Below, piece after piece: positions 11,605 through 22,678 of a stretch of 64,000 bases of DNA (its first letter is position 1; each line of letters opens with the position of its first letter). The notes under the pieces were generated by a model. That model saw nothing but the letters and a program-made list of their open reading frames with translations. It made no database searches and was not told the origin of the DNA. Source of the stretch: Sequoia sempervirens. Lineage: Eukaryota; Streptophyta; Pinopsida; Cupressales; Cupressaceae. The stretch spans positions 1 to 64,000 of the forward strand of contig VDFB02115102.1 in assembly GCA_007258455.2 (NCBI GenBank). Reading direction: 5' to 3'. The translations under genes and the position numbers were made by a program.

Positions 11605-12262
11605 TATAGTCAATGGATGCAACATAAAGCAACTTGTCAATTCATGAACTTGAGCACCATTTTTTAATACGGCCACCTAACACAATACAACTTGCTTGTC
11701 ATTAGAGCCATGTGTTTCATGAGTGTCTTAGTATAACATGGCTTGCTAGCCTTGGGAAACCAATCATATTACATGGACACCTAGCATAACACAATTTGAT
11801 AGCCAATAGATCTATGTGGCTCATGAGTGATTTTACATCCTTGTGAAAGAATTCTCTTCATACATTGAATGGATGACGTTTGGTATTTGAGACAAATTTA
11901 ATACTAAGTCTCTTTGTCTTATTGACTCAAATCCTTTTAGTACTAACTTTGTGTTTGTGTTTGTCTTTTATGTGTTTTCTTATGTGTGATGTAGTGTTTG
12001 TTATGTATAGGTTGTGTTGTGTATCGTGTTGTTTTTGTCATGTATGTTTTGTTTTGTCATGTTGCATTCCATACATGTGTGTTCCTTTGTTATTATGTTG
12101 TCTTGTTATAGGATTTTGGATTCTAAGGGGTTGTGCAATCCTCTTAGATTCATTGTCATCTTATCTCTTCAACATGTGGATAATTAGACTCCTCTTGATA
12201 TATTTTCTACTTTAGTGTGAGTCTGAGTGTAAGTTCATACTCTCACTAGAGTGAGGGCTAAA
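11605..12262. other. Non-genic stretch left of a gypsy-like LTR
   Basis: No recognisable coding domain. Bases 11940-12110 are TG/GT-rich low complexity. The end (12249-12262, AGTGAGGGCTAAA) looks like a polypurine tract, so part of this may be the 3' internal region of the element whose LTR starts at 12263. Confidence 0.4.
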
Positions 12263-13690
12263 TGTAGTGTCAAAAATTGTCATTGTGAACAATTTTACAC
12301 TATGCTTTGCTCCCCTCTAAGTGATTGGACCTATTATGTTCCTAATTTCCTAAATTATGCATTTCATGGCCTATTTTAACATTTATCAAGAAATTAAATG
12401 TACAAGACCCAAGAATACATTTAATGTTTTTCTCCTAACACTTTGGATCTCGAAGATTGAGGGATTTGGACTAGGGCATCCTTGCGCCCTAGTCCCCTTA
12501 ATGTGGCCCCAAAATTCAAAGTGTTGGCGGAAGTCATTTAATATTTGAAATTCACATTTTGATTGTTGGCCATCAAGATTTAATTTTTGAAAAAATAGAG
12601 CAATTTCATATAAATACTTAGTCATTTTATCATTTTAAAACTAGGTATGAAAAACAAGCAAGAAAAAGAAGAAGAATAAGGATTATCAAGCAATTATTAT
12701 CAAGTCAAGAGTAGTTAAGAGTATAATTTAGAGATTTATTGAAACATTTCATTGTCAAAGCATCATGCCAAGTTTTATGTGAGTTTGTTTATGTTTATGC
12801 ATACATTTTGTTTGTGAGGACTAACACTTGTAAGTCTTCAAAGTAATCTAAGCCAAATTACAATCAAGCCTTAAGGAGATTTGCATGACTTTAGTGCTTC
12901 AAGGAATCACATTTGAGTGGTGAGTTGCATCTAATTGTTGATTCATCATTCATTTGTCATTTTAGCCTCTATCCCTCAAAAGGATAAACTCTTTTTATCA
13001 TCAATTTTTCCATTGTGGAGGTAGAAGCACCAACATAGGGTTTGACTAAGGCAAGCCCATATATGGCACAACCCTTCCTCTCCTTTTAGATGTGTAGGGA
13101 CAGATCTAAAAAGGACTGAAGGGATATTTGAAGACAATTCACTCATTCAAGCATTCAAGCCCTACAACTTGACAAGATACAAAAACTATAATATCTTGAC
13201 AACAGACGAAGATCCGACTATGGGATTCGAAAGGGAGAAGCTACAAACTAGGTACCTAGGGATTGTAAAAGCATATTTTGATTTTAGTTAGCCAAACTAG
13301 GGCGTCCTTGTGCCCTAATCCACCTGAAAACAACTCATATTCAAACTACAGGTGCACACATGTCTATTGTTTCCATTTCTCATCCTTAAATCTAACTGTC
13401 AAATTCCATTTTTTTTGTATTTGCATCAGTACAATGCACTTTCATAGTTAGCTAGTCATATCATTACATTTCATACAAAATCCATTCCAAGGCATTTCAA
13501 TTCAGATCCTAGGGTTGATTGAGTCACCTTTCAAGTTGCAAGTCAATCTCATATCCTAGTTGATCTTAAATTTTAAATGATATATTAGTGAAAAAGAACC
13601 CTTGAAATCCTAAGGTGAAGTCTAAGGGTTTCACTTTTCACATTTATCAAGAAGTTAACTTTTTCACCCTCTACACTTCTCAAACACAAA
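12263..13690 (+). repeat. Gypsy-like LTR (3' or solo), right border uncertain
   Basis: Starts TGTAGTGTCAAAAATTG after a PPT-like purine run. A TATA box lies at about 12608-12615 (CATATAAATAC). The segment contains a perfect 10-bp stem with 8-nt loop at 12468-12495 and a diverged second copy of the same palindrome at about 13293-13322. It probably ends near ...CTTCTCAAACACA at about 13690, where antisense copia integrase sequence begins. No second LTR is seen. Confidence 0.5.
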
Positions 13691-13699
13691 AATGGTAAA

Positions 13700-14065
13700 C
13701 CTATTTTTTAAGTAATATGAAGTATTAATTGCCTCAACCCAAAACTCATGTTCTAGACCATCACTTCTTACAAGGCTTATGGCTCAATCTAACAAATTTT
13801 TGTTCAACCTTTTACCTACATTTTACTGTGGTGTGCAAGGTGTTCTATTTGTGCAATAACCCCAATATGTTTGCAAATACTTCAAAAACTTTAAAGCAAT
13901 ACACCCCATCATTATATAATATTAACACTTATTCTTTTATCAATATAATTTTCTACAAGTGCCTTAAAATTCTTAAACTTGTGAAATACTTTAGGCTACC
14001 CTAAATATATACTCAATCATACCTAGAATAATCATTTATAAAGGAAATATAGTATTGAGACTTGT
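13700..14065 (-). pseudogene. Copia integrase core fragment, heavily decayed
   Basis: Minus strand, read through stops, gives YYISFINDYSRYD, LYNDGVYCFKVFEVFANILG and KVEQKFVRLSHKPC. These match the copia integrase blocks around the first catalytic Asp, the second Asp (here in YNDG, expected SDNGGE-like) and the segment after the catalytic Glu. It contains about ten stops or shifts. Confidence 0.7.
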
Positions 14066-15388
14066 TGATGCATGGGCATCCTTTGATGCACCCTTTATTG
14101 CACTTTGTTGTCATGTTGCTAAACTTTGAGTTTTCGTTTGTTTGGAGTCAATAAGGTCATGAAAGACCATTTTGAGTCATTTGGAGTCATTCTATGATGT
14201 TCTATGGTGTTTTTAAGTCATGTTGTAAAAAGTTACAAAAGTTGCAAAATGTTGTCAAAAGTTGTAAATGTTGTCATTAGAGTTTACAAAAGGATTGGTG
14301 GTCAGTTTTTCAGTTGCAAATGATTGTGACATGTTAAATATGTCTTGCAACATCAATCCCAAAGGTTGGATAAGGTTGGGGGAAGAACATGAATGAAAGA
14401 AACTCATTTTGGCACATTCTTTCCTTGCATTTTTTGTTGAAATAGTCAGTAATCTTCATGGTACGGCTTTGTATGGTACAATACAGACATGGAATCAATT
14501 AGAAAGGTTTAAGGTGTGTTTTAAGATTATAATAATTTTTTTAATCAATTTCATTAAGTTTTGAGTGAGGTATGGCAATTTCATTGAGGGTAGGTCTATT
14601 AAGTTTATTTTTCTAAAAAGTTACAATTTGTAGTTTGCATTGTATGGACTGGTATAGTTTGGTATGGTCTTGAAACTAATTGGAAAACTTGGAGAAGGGT
14701 CCTAGCTTTCAAATTATTTTGATTTGGTAGAATTTTAACAAGTTTTGTGCAAGATATTGCAATTTTGGTGAGTATAGGTCTAAACCCTGCCTAGGGTTTC
14801 CAGCAACACTTAAAAATTCATATATTTTGTTTTAACCCAAAAATTGGTGAAGATCTCTATTTTGATGTGTTCTAAAAACCCTTTAAAGGAAAATTCATGG
14901 TTTTCAATTTTGATGGAGATATTAATGACAATATGCTTGCATTTGTGTATAAAATGTCTTAAAACCTTGGTGGGTTAATGGTTTGGAGAACCCACACATT
15001 GTCTGGTCATGGTTGATTGGGGAATCAATAAAAAATGTTTTAAAGAGTTTGCACAAGATAGGGATTCACATGACAAGTGTTCTTTCCTTTTTTTGAAGTC
15101 ATTTCCTTGAATGCACCTAGTGGCAGGAATACCTAATTTGCTTGTTTCATTGTGTCAATCACTTATTTGGGACTATGTATGTTTGGAAACCTTTAGATTA
15201 TGTTGAAGCAGGTCTGAATACATCAAGTTGTCCACATTCCATGTTGCCTTCAATGCGAGTGTCACTAGGGTGTTGTCCCATGTTTTCATGTGCATAAGGA
15301 AGCCTTTAAGCATTGGTTGAGATCAACCATTGTGTGAAGGGTGTAAAAGCAGTCAAGTTGTGTTAGAACAATTCCTTTCTTTGCATCA
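14066..15388 (+). repeat. 5' LTR of the non-autonomous element
   Basis: Starts TGATGCATGGGCATCC and ends CTTTGCATCA. Aligns along its whole length with 16786-18097 and 37069-38400. Confidence 0.88.
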
Positions 15389-15392
15389 TTTT

Positions 15393-15405
15393 TGGTATTA
15401 GAACC
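15393..15405 (+). promoter_or_regulatory. Primer-binding site of the non-autonomous element
   Basis: TGGTATTAGAACC lies four bases after the 5' LTR. It matches the initiator Met tRNA-type PBS (TGGTATCAGAGCC) with two transitions. Confidence 0.7.
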
Positions 15406-15449
15406 GAAAGCTCTTTGGGAATGATCTATTATTTTGGCTAATGTGGTTT

Positions 15450-16040
15450 AGTGAGATTTGATGTTTAAGGATGACTCTTAATAAGAAGAAAGATAGGCAA
15501 AAGGCATTATCATTATTAAATACATTGTTCAAAGTGGCAAAGAGGCTACAAGAGGAAGAAATTGCAGTCAAGAAATAAAGTAAGTTGGCAAAGGACAGAT
15601 TATTCTGGACTACCTGTAAGTCCAAAGGTAAATGTTGTCAAGTTGTGATTTTAGATAACTGCATGGATAATATTTTTTTCTAAATTATGGTAGATAAATT
15701 GGGTTTGGAAAGAATAGAACACCCCATGCCCTATTTAGTGAGTTGGCTTTAAACATGTAACCAGGTAACTGTACGTGAGCAATGCAAACTTGAGTTTCAC
15801 ATAGGCAATTATAAGGATGAAATAGTTCGTGGTATTATCCATTTGGATGTATGTCACATTGTGTTTGGAAGGTTGTGGCATTATAGCAAGAAGCGAAGTA
15901 TAACAGGAAAACCAACACATATGAGTTGGACAAAGATGGGAAGAAATATGCATTAGTAGCCTTGAAGGATGAGTGCATAGGGATTGAAAGCTTATTGTTA
16001 GGTGAGAAGACAGATGTACGATAGTATGAAATTTAGACAA
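15450..16040 (+). pseudogene. Retropepsin-like domain in the non-autonomous element
   Basis: Read across stops the frame gives KDRLFWTTCKSKGKCCQVV, ILDNCMDN, then FHIGNYKDEIVRGIIHLDVCH and IVFGRLWHY. These line up block by block with the chromovirus protease at 25870-26220 (CKCEGKCCDV, IIDSGNTDNL, KIGSYRDEVLCDIIPMDACH, LGRPWQF). The catalytic DSG/DTG is ILDN here and in the second copy, so the active site was probably lost before duplication. No gag capsid domain precedes it; a short basic/acidic leader starts at about 15470. Confidence 0.75.
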
Positions 16041-16753
16041 ATGAGGTAATGGATGAGGTAATAAATTTTGAAAACATGTTGTTTGAAAAACTAGTTGAAC
16101 AAGAAATGGAAGAAATTTCTTTTGAATTTGTTCAAACTAATGAAAGTAATAGTGACGTTGATGTTGAAGTGGTTGATGTTTAGGAAGAAGAAGAAGAGAC
16201 AACAAAATAAGTTGTAAAGGACTCACAAATAGTCCAAAGAGAGAAGAGAGTCATGGAGGATAAGGAGATAGCATGGTTCTCAAGAGAAGAACCAAGAGTT
16301 GAGAATGTTGATGCCAAGGAGAATAAAAAAATGGTCGAGCAATTCAAAAATATAGATGAATGGCTGAGTAAGGTTGAGGTGAAGCTAGAGATTTTGGAGA
16401 ATCATGAAGAGAAGAGAATGTATGGCAAACAACAAGAGGTGGATGAAGAAGTGGAGTATGAAAACAAAGAATGCGATTTCTTTAATATGTGTGTTTCCTA
16501 TGCAAGTAAAAAAGACAAAGTGGATGAAAGAGAAAATAACTCTTCAATTGCAATCAAAGCTAAAGTTAGAACGAGAAAACAAACAAAAGCACATGGCTAC
16601 ATTGTACCAAGTTGGATTTGGCTCAAGAAGCATGTTGTTGGAACAAAAAACACAAGTGCGCCAATTAATACAAATGTAGTTGAGATCCAACAAAAAGAAA
16701 ACAATGCACACACACAAAGGAAATGGAAGACAAGAAAAAAGATTCCTATTTGA
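16040..16753 (+). CDS. Unrecognised charged ORF of the non-autonomous element
   Basis: An open frame with ATG at 16253 ends with TGA at 16753 (166 residues). It follows an acidic, frame-broken lead (EQEMEEISFEFVQTN, then a Glu run near 16186). The protein is Lys/Glu-rich with a likely helical segment (EQFKNIDEWLSKVEVKLEIL), a central ECDFFNMCVSYASKK, a basic stretch KVRTRKQTKAHGYIV, then PSWIWLKKHVVGTKN and a basic end. I recognise no domain. The second copy (about 36370-37009) keeps the same motifs but has a stop at 36673 and a shift near 36698. It could be a retrotransposon-specific accessory protein, or simply the eroded linker between protease and a deleted RT. Confidence 0.5.
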
Positions 16754-16771
16754 GGTGGAACTCAAATTTTT

Positions 16772-16785
16772 CTCTCTGGGGAGTA
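16772..16785 (+). promoter_or_regulatory. Polypurine tract of the non-autonomous element
   Basis: TCTCTGGGGAGTA precedes the 3' LTR start TGATGCAAGGG. The second copy has TCTCTAGGGAGTA before 37069. A GGGGAG core just before TGATG is the usual arrangement in chromovirus-type elements. Confidence 0.65.
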
Positions 16786-18097
16786 TGATGCAAGGGCATC
16801 CTTTGATGCACCCTTTATTGCACTTTGTTGTCATGTTGCTAAACTTTGAGTTTTCATTTGTTTGGGGTCAATAAGGTCATGAAAGACCATTTTGAGTCAT
16901 TTGAAGTCATTCTATGATGTTCTATGGTGTTTTGGAGTCATGTTGTAAAAAGTTGCAAAATGTTGTCATTAGAGTTAACAAAAGGGTTGGTGGTTGGTTT
17001 TTCAGTTGCAAATGATTGTGACATATTAAATATTTTTTGTAACATTGATCCCAAGGGTTAGAGAAGGTTGGGGGAAGAACAGGAATGAAAGAAACTCATT
17101 TTGGCACATTCTTTCCTTGCATTTTTTGTTGAAATAGTGAGTAATCTTCATGGTACGGCTTTGTATGGTACATTACAGACATGAAATCAATTGGAAAGGT
17201 TGAATATGTGTTTTAATATTATAATGCTTTTGTTTGAATCAATTTCATTAAGTTTTGAGTGAGACATGACAATTTTATTGAGGGCAGGTTTGTTAAGTTA
17301 ATTTTTTTGAAAAGTTGCAATTTGTAATTTGCATTGTACAGACTGGTATAGTTTGGTACGGTCCTGAAACCAATTGGAAAAGTTGTATAAGGGTCATAAA
17401 TTTTGAATGCTTTTGATTTGGTAGAATTTCATCAAGTTTTGTGCAAGATATTGCAATTTTGGTGAGTGTAGGTCTATACCTTGCCTAGGGTTTCCAACAA
17501 CACTTGAAAATTCTAATATTTTGTTTTAACCGTCCAAATTTTCCAAAAATTGGCGAAGATCTTTGTTTTGATGTGTTCTAAAAAACCTTTAAAGTAAAAT
17601 TCATGGTTTTCAATTTTGATGGAGATATTAATGACAATATGCTTGCATTTGTGTATAAACTGTCTTAAAACCTTGGTGGGTTGAGGGTTTGGAAAAACCC
17701 ACACATTGTCTGGTCATGGTTGATTGGGGAATCAATAAACATGATTGTAAAGAGCCTGTACAAGATAGAGATTCACATGACAAGTTTTATTTCCTTTGTT
17801 TGAAGTCATTGCCTTGAATGCACCTAGTGGCAGTAATACCTAATTTGCTTGTTTCATTGTGTCAATCATTTAGTTGGGACTATGTACGTTTTGAAACCTT
17901 TAGAATATGTTGAAGAAGGTCTGAATAGATCAAGTTTTCCACATTCCACGTTTCCTTCAATGGTTGAGTGTCACTAGGGTGTTGTCCCATGTTTTCATGT
18001 GCATAAGGAAGCCTTTAGGCATTGGTTGAGATCAATCATTGTGTGAAGGGTGTAAAAGCAATCAAGTTGTGTTAGAACAATTCCTTTCTTTGCATCA
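16786..18097 (+). repeat. 3' LTR of the non-autonomous element
   Basis: Starts TGATGCAAGGGCATCC and ends TTTGCATCA at 18097. Colinear with the 5' LTR, with scattered substitutions and small indels; for example the 5' copy has an additional AAAAGTTGCAAAA-like repeat around 14225-14260. Confidence 0.88.
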
Positions 18098-18425
18098 CTT
18101 ACCAATGGAGTGCACATCCATTGGACCAAACACATCACTATAAATCACTTTGAAAGTCTCTCTTGTCATAATGATTCCTAATGCAAGCCTTACACAACAC
18201 TAACAAAACTCAAAACCAATAGAACAATTTGAAAGACCTTCCACCATATTGTTGTTAAAGTTTTCAAACCCTTTTTCTCCTATATGACTAAGTTTGAGTT
18301 GCCACAACATACATGATTCAAGTTCAATTGCATTGACTGAACTACACAATATTGATGCTTCTAGCCCAAACAATGTTCTATGTCTAGTACCTTTATCTAG
18401 CACCAAATTTCCTCTAGCTCACTTA
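18098..18425 (-). pseudogene. Copia pre-integrase domain and integrase start
   Basis: Minus-strand frame 18406-18200 reads CMLWQLKLSHIGEKGFENF, NMVEGLSNCSIGFEFC, and continues toward 18100 as ETFKVIYSDVFGPMDVHSIGK in a nearby frame. This is the GAG-pre-integrase zinc-binding domain (H at LSHIG, C at SNC/EFC) followed by the integrase start, whose SDVFGPM carries the first catalytic Asp. Confidence 0.8.
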
Positions 18426-18429
18426 CGAT

Positions 18430-18910
18430 AATTTTCATCAAATGTAACATATATTCGAGAATCAATCATCTTAAAAATAGAAATAAGACTTCTTGCTAGA
18501 CCTGGAATATGTAAAACATCAAAGTGTTTTCACTCACCCATTTTTGAAGAACACCTTCACCTTTCCCTAGTCAATTCAATAGCAAGAATTGTTACCACCA
18601 AATAAATCATGTCCTCTATCACGCTTCTTGTAATTAGAGAACCACTTGTGAGGAATTATGTGATACGATGCACCTAATTCAATCAACCAAAAAATGTCAC
18701 CAAAAAGGCTAGTAGAAATAAAATCATCCTCCTTTTTAGACCTGCATTCCTTATTTATGTAACCTCTCGTATCACAATTCTAACACTTAAAGTTATGATT
18801 TCCAAAGGACTTAGACTTGGCCTTTCTCTTGGACTTGTTGTCCCCACCCTTCTTCATACCCACTATATCCTTTAACCTACCCCTTTCAATCGAAGTATCA
18901 CTAGAGGAAT
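18430..18910 (-). pseudogene. Copia gag zinc knuckle and protease remnant
   Basis: Minus strand: KKGGDNKSKRKAKSKSFGNH, a basic pre-knuckle, then NCDTRGYINKEC (CCHC knuckle whose first Cys region is a stop), then WLIELGASYHIIPHKWFSNY. The last is the protease active-site block (copia W-LDSGAS-HM), with LELGAS where DSGAS is expected, so catalysis is lost. Confidence 0.7.
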
Positions 18911-19646
18911 CATATATGAACTCACTTGATTTTGACACTTAGCAAGACACCTACAATGTCCTTTAGTTTTGGTGAAGAATAGTTACCGATGATTTTCATA
19001 ATTAGATTCTCCCATGAATAAATTAATGAAAAAAATAATACCTTGCACTCATCATCTTCTAATTTAACTCATATTAACATTAACTAGCTCAAAACTACAT
19101 TGAAGGTGTTAGATGATCATTTATAGAGTCTGCCTCCTTTATCCTCAAAGAGTACAACTCTCTTTTCAAGAATAGAGTATTTACAAGACTTGGATTTGTA
19201 TAGGGTTCATATGTTCTTCCATAAGAAATATGCAATTGGTTCTTTTGTCACATTCATCAATATAAGATCTAAAAGACAAACAAATACTATTTTCAACTTC
19301 CTTTTCCAATTTACTCTAGTCCTCATCAAACATACTTGTAACAAGAAGATACAAATATCTACTTATCTCTTCGTGTGAGGGAGTCTTCTATTTTCAACTT
19401 CTATAACTCAAAATTATAACCATTGATCTCTCAATTTTACCTTGAGTGTTAGCTATGAATCCAATAACACATGTTATATATTCTCATAGAATCTTCAAAA
19501 AACTCCCATCAAAGCCACTTATGCATGTACAATAAGAAAAGGAATCACATTGCTTCCATCAAACAAACCTTAGCACAAAATTATTGAGGGCTTCACCACC
19601 AGACACATGGTTATCCCACTAAATGGTCCCTACACAAACAAGCAAA
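18911..19646 (-). pseudogene. Decayed copia gag region
   Basis: This lies between the zinc knuckle and the PBS of the antisense copia, where gag must be. No long frame survives on the minus strand and I can only assign it by position. The plus-strand frame at 19190-19378 is a shadow. The second copy is 39200-39953. Confidence 0.5.
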
Positions 19647-19657
19647 CCCTAATACCA
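19647..19657 (-). promoter_or_regulatory. Primer-binding site of the antisense copia
   Basis: Minus strand TGGTATTAGGG, two bases after the LTR end; initiator Met tRNA-type with two changes. The same sequence is at 39954-39964 in the second copy. Confidence 0.72.
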
Positions 19658-19659
19658 AA

Positions 19660-20670
19660 TGTTAAGGAATTAATCCTCATGATGTCAAATAATTTGTAAT
19701 ATTATAAACCTTAAGATTGTGTGATCTAAATACAATTTTTTTTTTTTATCAATTCATTTAGCTACATTAAAGAACAAACATGAAATAATATGTAAACCAC
19801 ATACACATGACACAAGAATGTATGTGGGAGACCCTTACAAGAAAAATACCCAATAGGAAGATGGAAATTACAATTGTGTTAATTTAAAACAAACTCCAAA
19901 TACAATTAGCCACTTTACATATATCTCAATCTACAAACTACAACATACAAACTCTACAATCATACTTTACAACATCATTAGGAAAAATTACATCAATGTA
20001 TTCCATTTGCACCAACAATTAGATGTACCCCTAAAGTCTTAATTAGATGCGCCACTAACAAAAAGACAATTACAATTGTATTGATCTAAACAAATTTATA
20101 TGTATCTCAATCTACAAACTACAACATACAAACTCTACAATCACATTCATAGCATCACATCATCAGGCAACTTTGTATAATCCTATTCCATTTGTGCCAA
20201 CAATTAGATATACCTCTTGAGTTCTCCTAAAATTCCAACTATCTTACACTCCAACTATCCATGGAATAACAATTGTCATACAACCATAACATGAGCATAC
20301 AATGACATAGACATACTACACATGATACCAAACATGACCTCTTCAGATGGATAACCATCACATATACTTAGGTGATTCTACACATAATCAACATTATTGA
20401 CCAAAACACCTAAACCATGTACACGTCTTCCTACACTACAACCAAAACCAAACTATGGTGCATGACAATAAACACAAACTCCCAAATGTTTCTTATCACT
20501 TTTGATACATCAAAAAATCCTCTAAAATATGTGCATGCCCTCAAATGTCATTGCATACACTCCAACAACCACATGTGCACCTACACTAACATATGTGCTC
20601 TAGCAACTCACTCAATTCATGATGCAATAGCAAGTTCTTCACCAAGTGTCTCGCAATTGTTACCATAACA
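19660..20670 (-). repeat. LTR of the antisense copia, with internal 181-bp duplication
   Basis: Plus-strand borders are TGTTAAGGAATT (19660) and ACCATAACA (20670), so the LTR begins TGTTA and ends TAACA on its own strand. Two imperfect copies of a segment around CTCAATCTACAAACTACAAC start near 19924 and 20105, a spacing of about 181 bases. The second copy of the LTR is 39967-40981. Confidence 0.68.
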
Positions 20671-21490
20671 TTGGGTTGTAACAAGCCTCCATACCATAGC
20701 ACAACCTCAAAAACTCAATAGATGGTTACCACATAGGCTTTTATCACTATCTTACTAATCTACACTAAACTCTTCAACATATTCTTGAATCATCCACAAA
20801 TCTTAGCATATAACAAGTTCAACTCCTTAAAGATCAACTAACCATACCAACCATGTCATAAACAATTCTTATCCTCAAGAGTTGCTTTTAGAGCATCTAT
20901 TTTTAATAAAGATATTTGCAATGGAAACATTTCATTTGTTGTTGTAAGAACTTATGCTATAACTTTTCCACCATTAATTTTCTCACAACAATTACAACTA
21001 CCATCATGAAAAAATAATTTAAAATTATTTTCAACAAACCAGTGTACACTCAATAAACTTTCCTTAAGGCCATCTTACTCCATGTTGGTTGGTGTGTACA
21101 ACCAATGTGCCTTTTCCAACAACTTGCATTGATTTATTATCTTCAAATTTCAATAGACTATTTACTACTTTATCAACTTGCAATAAAGAAAAAATTATTT
21201 CACTATCATATGATTTGAACAACCAAAATCAAGAAACCAAACATTATCTTAAGATTTCCCTTTTCATGAGAATAGATAAAAATATTGTAATTGAGATGCT
21301 CTCTTTAAATTAAAGTTGACTTTTCTTTCTTATTTTGCATGCGACTCTATTTGAGCATACAGTGGAGACTCCTTTTCAAAATGTCAAATTTCTTTTTACA
21401 ATTACGGGATTAAATTTGTCTTTTATTTGTATAACCACGTCTACAACCTCTACTCCTATAGTCTCTTTGTCTTTTACTTGAATTGAAGTA
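20671..21490 (-). pseudogene. Another antisense copia fragment: protease to pre-integrase
   Basis: Minus strand, across stops: VWFLDFGCSNHMIVK (protease active site, LDFGCSNHM for LDSGCSNHM), KIINQCKLLEKAHWLYTPTN, then SLLSVHWFVENNFKLFFHDG, CCEKINGGKVIA and KNCL-HGWYG. This is the copia protease C-terminal part and the LLSVGQL...NYKVEF-type pre-integrase lead. The element is cut at about 20671 by the LTR of its neighbour. The equivalent region of the second copy (40982-42100) extends further and keeps a CCHC knuckle. Confidence 0.72.
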
Positions 21491-21581
21491 TCTATAGATG
21501 TGAGGAGAATTGCATTGAATGCTAACTATGTATTCATATGTAAATTCTTCTCCTTGTTCTGTCATGTCTGTATGCATATAC

Positions 21582-22188
21582 TATTGCAAGTATGAATAGG
21601 TTGTTGCAAGGTGTTGTCATTGATGTCAACTGATTGTTGTTATCATTAATATCATGAATGTAGGATATTGAGAAAATTGTATTGAAGGAAGAATGTAGGT
21701 GTTTAGTGGTTGCTCTGGATTTTGCTTTGGAATTTGCTTTTATGTGTGTGTGGTTCAGATATATTGTTCATGGTTGTTGGAAGTTGCTATATCCATATTT
21801 TTGGCTTCTAATTCATTGTACAGTGCGAGTTATGTTCACCAATTGTGAATTGTGGTTTTTTGTGTATCTGGCTGAGGTTCGAAAAAAATGTTGTTGGTCT
21901 GAATTTCTCTTTGGTTAAATCTTATGACTTGCGGTTCTAGAGTTAAGTTGTTGTGATCATGTTGAAGATAATTTCAGTATCTAGAAGGATTGTGTTTAAT
22001 TGTTTTATATGTTTTACATTGGTTTAGTCGACTTTGTGTTAAACACTACCTTTGAAATTGATGAAGAATGTTGGGACCTATTTGGGTCCTCATCAAGCAT
22101 GTGTTTGGGTCGCCTTCATTCTAATTCCACCCTAAGATGTTTTGGCGCTGACCTAATTTGAATTTAATAATGGATAGTTGATTTTGAA
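21582..22188 (+). repeat. Truncated 5' LTR of the sense copia
   Basis: Begins TATTGCAAG (family TGTTGCAAG, first G mutated) and follows the 3' LTR up to TTAATAATGGATAG...TTTTGAA, just upstream of where the TATA box should be. It then jumps to integrase. A frame at 21682-21918 is LTR noise. Confidence 0.82.
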
Positions 22189-22678
22189 ACAATCTACTAC
22201 TGAAATACTGAATTTAATTCATACATATCTATGTGGTCCTACAAGAGTGAGAAGTCTACAAGGTGAAAGCTACATTATGCTTTTGATTGATGGTTATTCA
22301 AGATATACATGGGTTACATTTCTTAGAGAGAAATGAGATACATTAGATAGATTCAAGACATTCAAACTATCGTTGAAAATGAAGTAAATTTGAAGATAAA
22401 ATGCTTAAGATCTAACAGAGGTGTTGAATTCATTTCCCATGAGTTTAATATGTTTTGTGAAGTGCATGGAATAAAAAGATAGTTATTTGCTTCGAGAATT
22501 TTTCAGTAGAGTGGAGTTGTTGAAAGGAAAAACATAACAGTTCAAAAGGCTGCTAGATCAATGATTACTGAGGCAGGTTTATCGGAAGTTTACTATCGAG
22601 TTCAAGCAAGAGCAAATAGTACAAATACCCCCTATGAGCTATGGTGTGGAAGAATTCCTACTGTTAAGTATTTCAAGG
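22189..22678 (+). pseudogene. Copia integrase core, first part
   Basis: Across stops: HTYLCGPTRVRSLQGE, LIDGYSRYTWVTFLREK, CME-KDSYL and VELLKGKT. Compared with the second copy (HTDLCGP, LRSDKGVEFTSHEF, QQNGVVERKN) this copy has lost the first catalytic Asp (Y) and the second (LRSN). The frame is interrupted at 22679 by the solo LTR; the next residues continue at 30299. Confidence 0.8.

Larger units (their letters stand above)
14066..18097 (+). mobile_element. Non-autonomous LTR retrotransposon with protease remnant and unknown ORF
   Basis: Two LTRs of about 1.32 kb (14066-15388, 16786-18097) flank a 1.4-kb internal region with a PBS-like sequence and a PPT but no RT, RNase H or integrase. 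The internal part has a gypsy-type retropepsin remnant and a charged ORF. It sits inside an antisense copia integrase. Flanks are CTTGT (14061-14065) and CTTAC (18098-18102), a target duplication with two transitions. A second copy, with its left end lost in the gap, lies at 35703-38400. The LTR start TGATGCA and PPT resemble those of chromovirus-type gypsy elements. Confidence 0.85.
13700..20670 (-). mobile_element. Antisense copia element, split by the 4-kb LTR element
   Basis: Minus-strand order from the right: LTR (20670-19660), PBS, gag, zinc knuckle, protease, pre-integrase domain, integrase start (18098), interruption by 14066-18097, then more integrase (14065-13700), where it is cut off. 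Integrase reads straight across the interruption: SIGK on the right side joins QYYISFINDYSRY on the left. RT and RNase H are missing. Heavy decay with many stops. Confidence 0.8.

Noticed and set aside
11880..12215. 111-codon hydrophobic open frame, looks like a membrane protein
   Set aside because: It is T/TG-rich low-complexity DNA next to an LTR; Leu/Cys/Phe content follows from base composition.
19855..20220. CRISPR-like repeats
   Set aside because: Only two long, imperfect copies inside a plant LTR; no short regular repeats or spacers.
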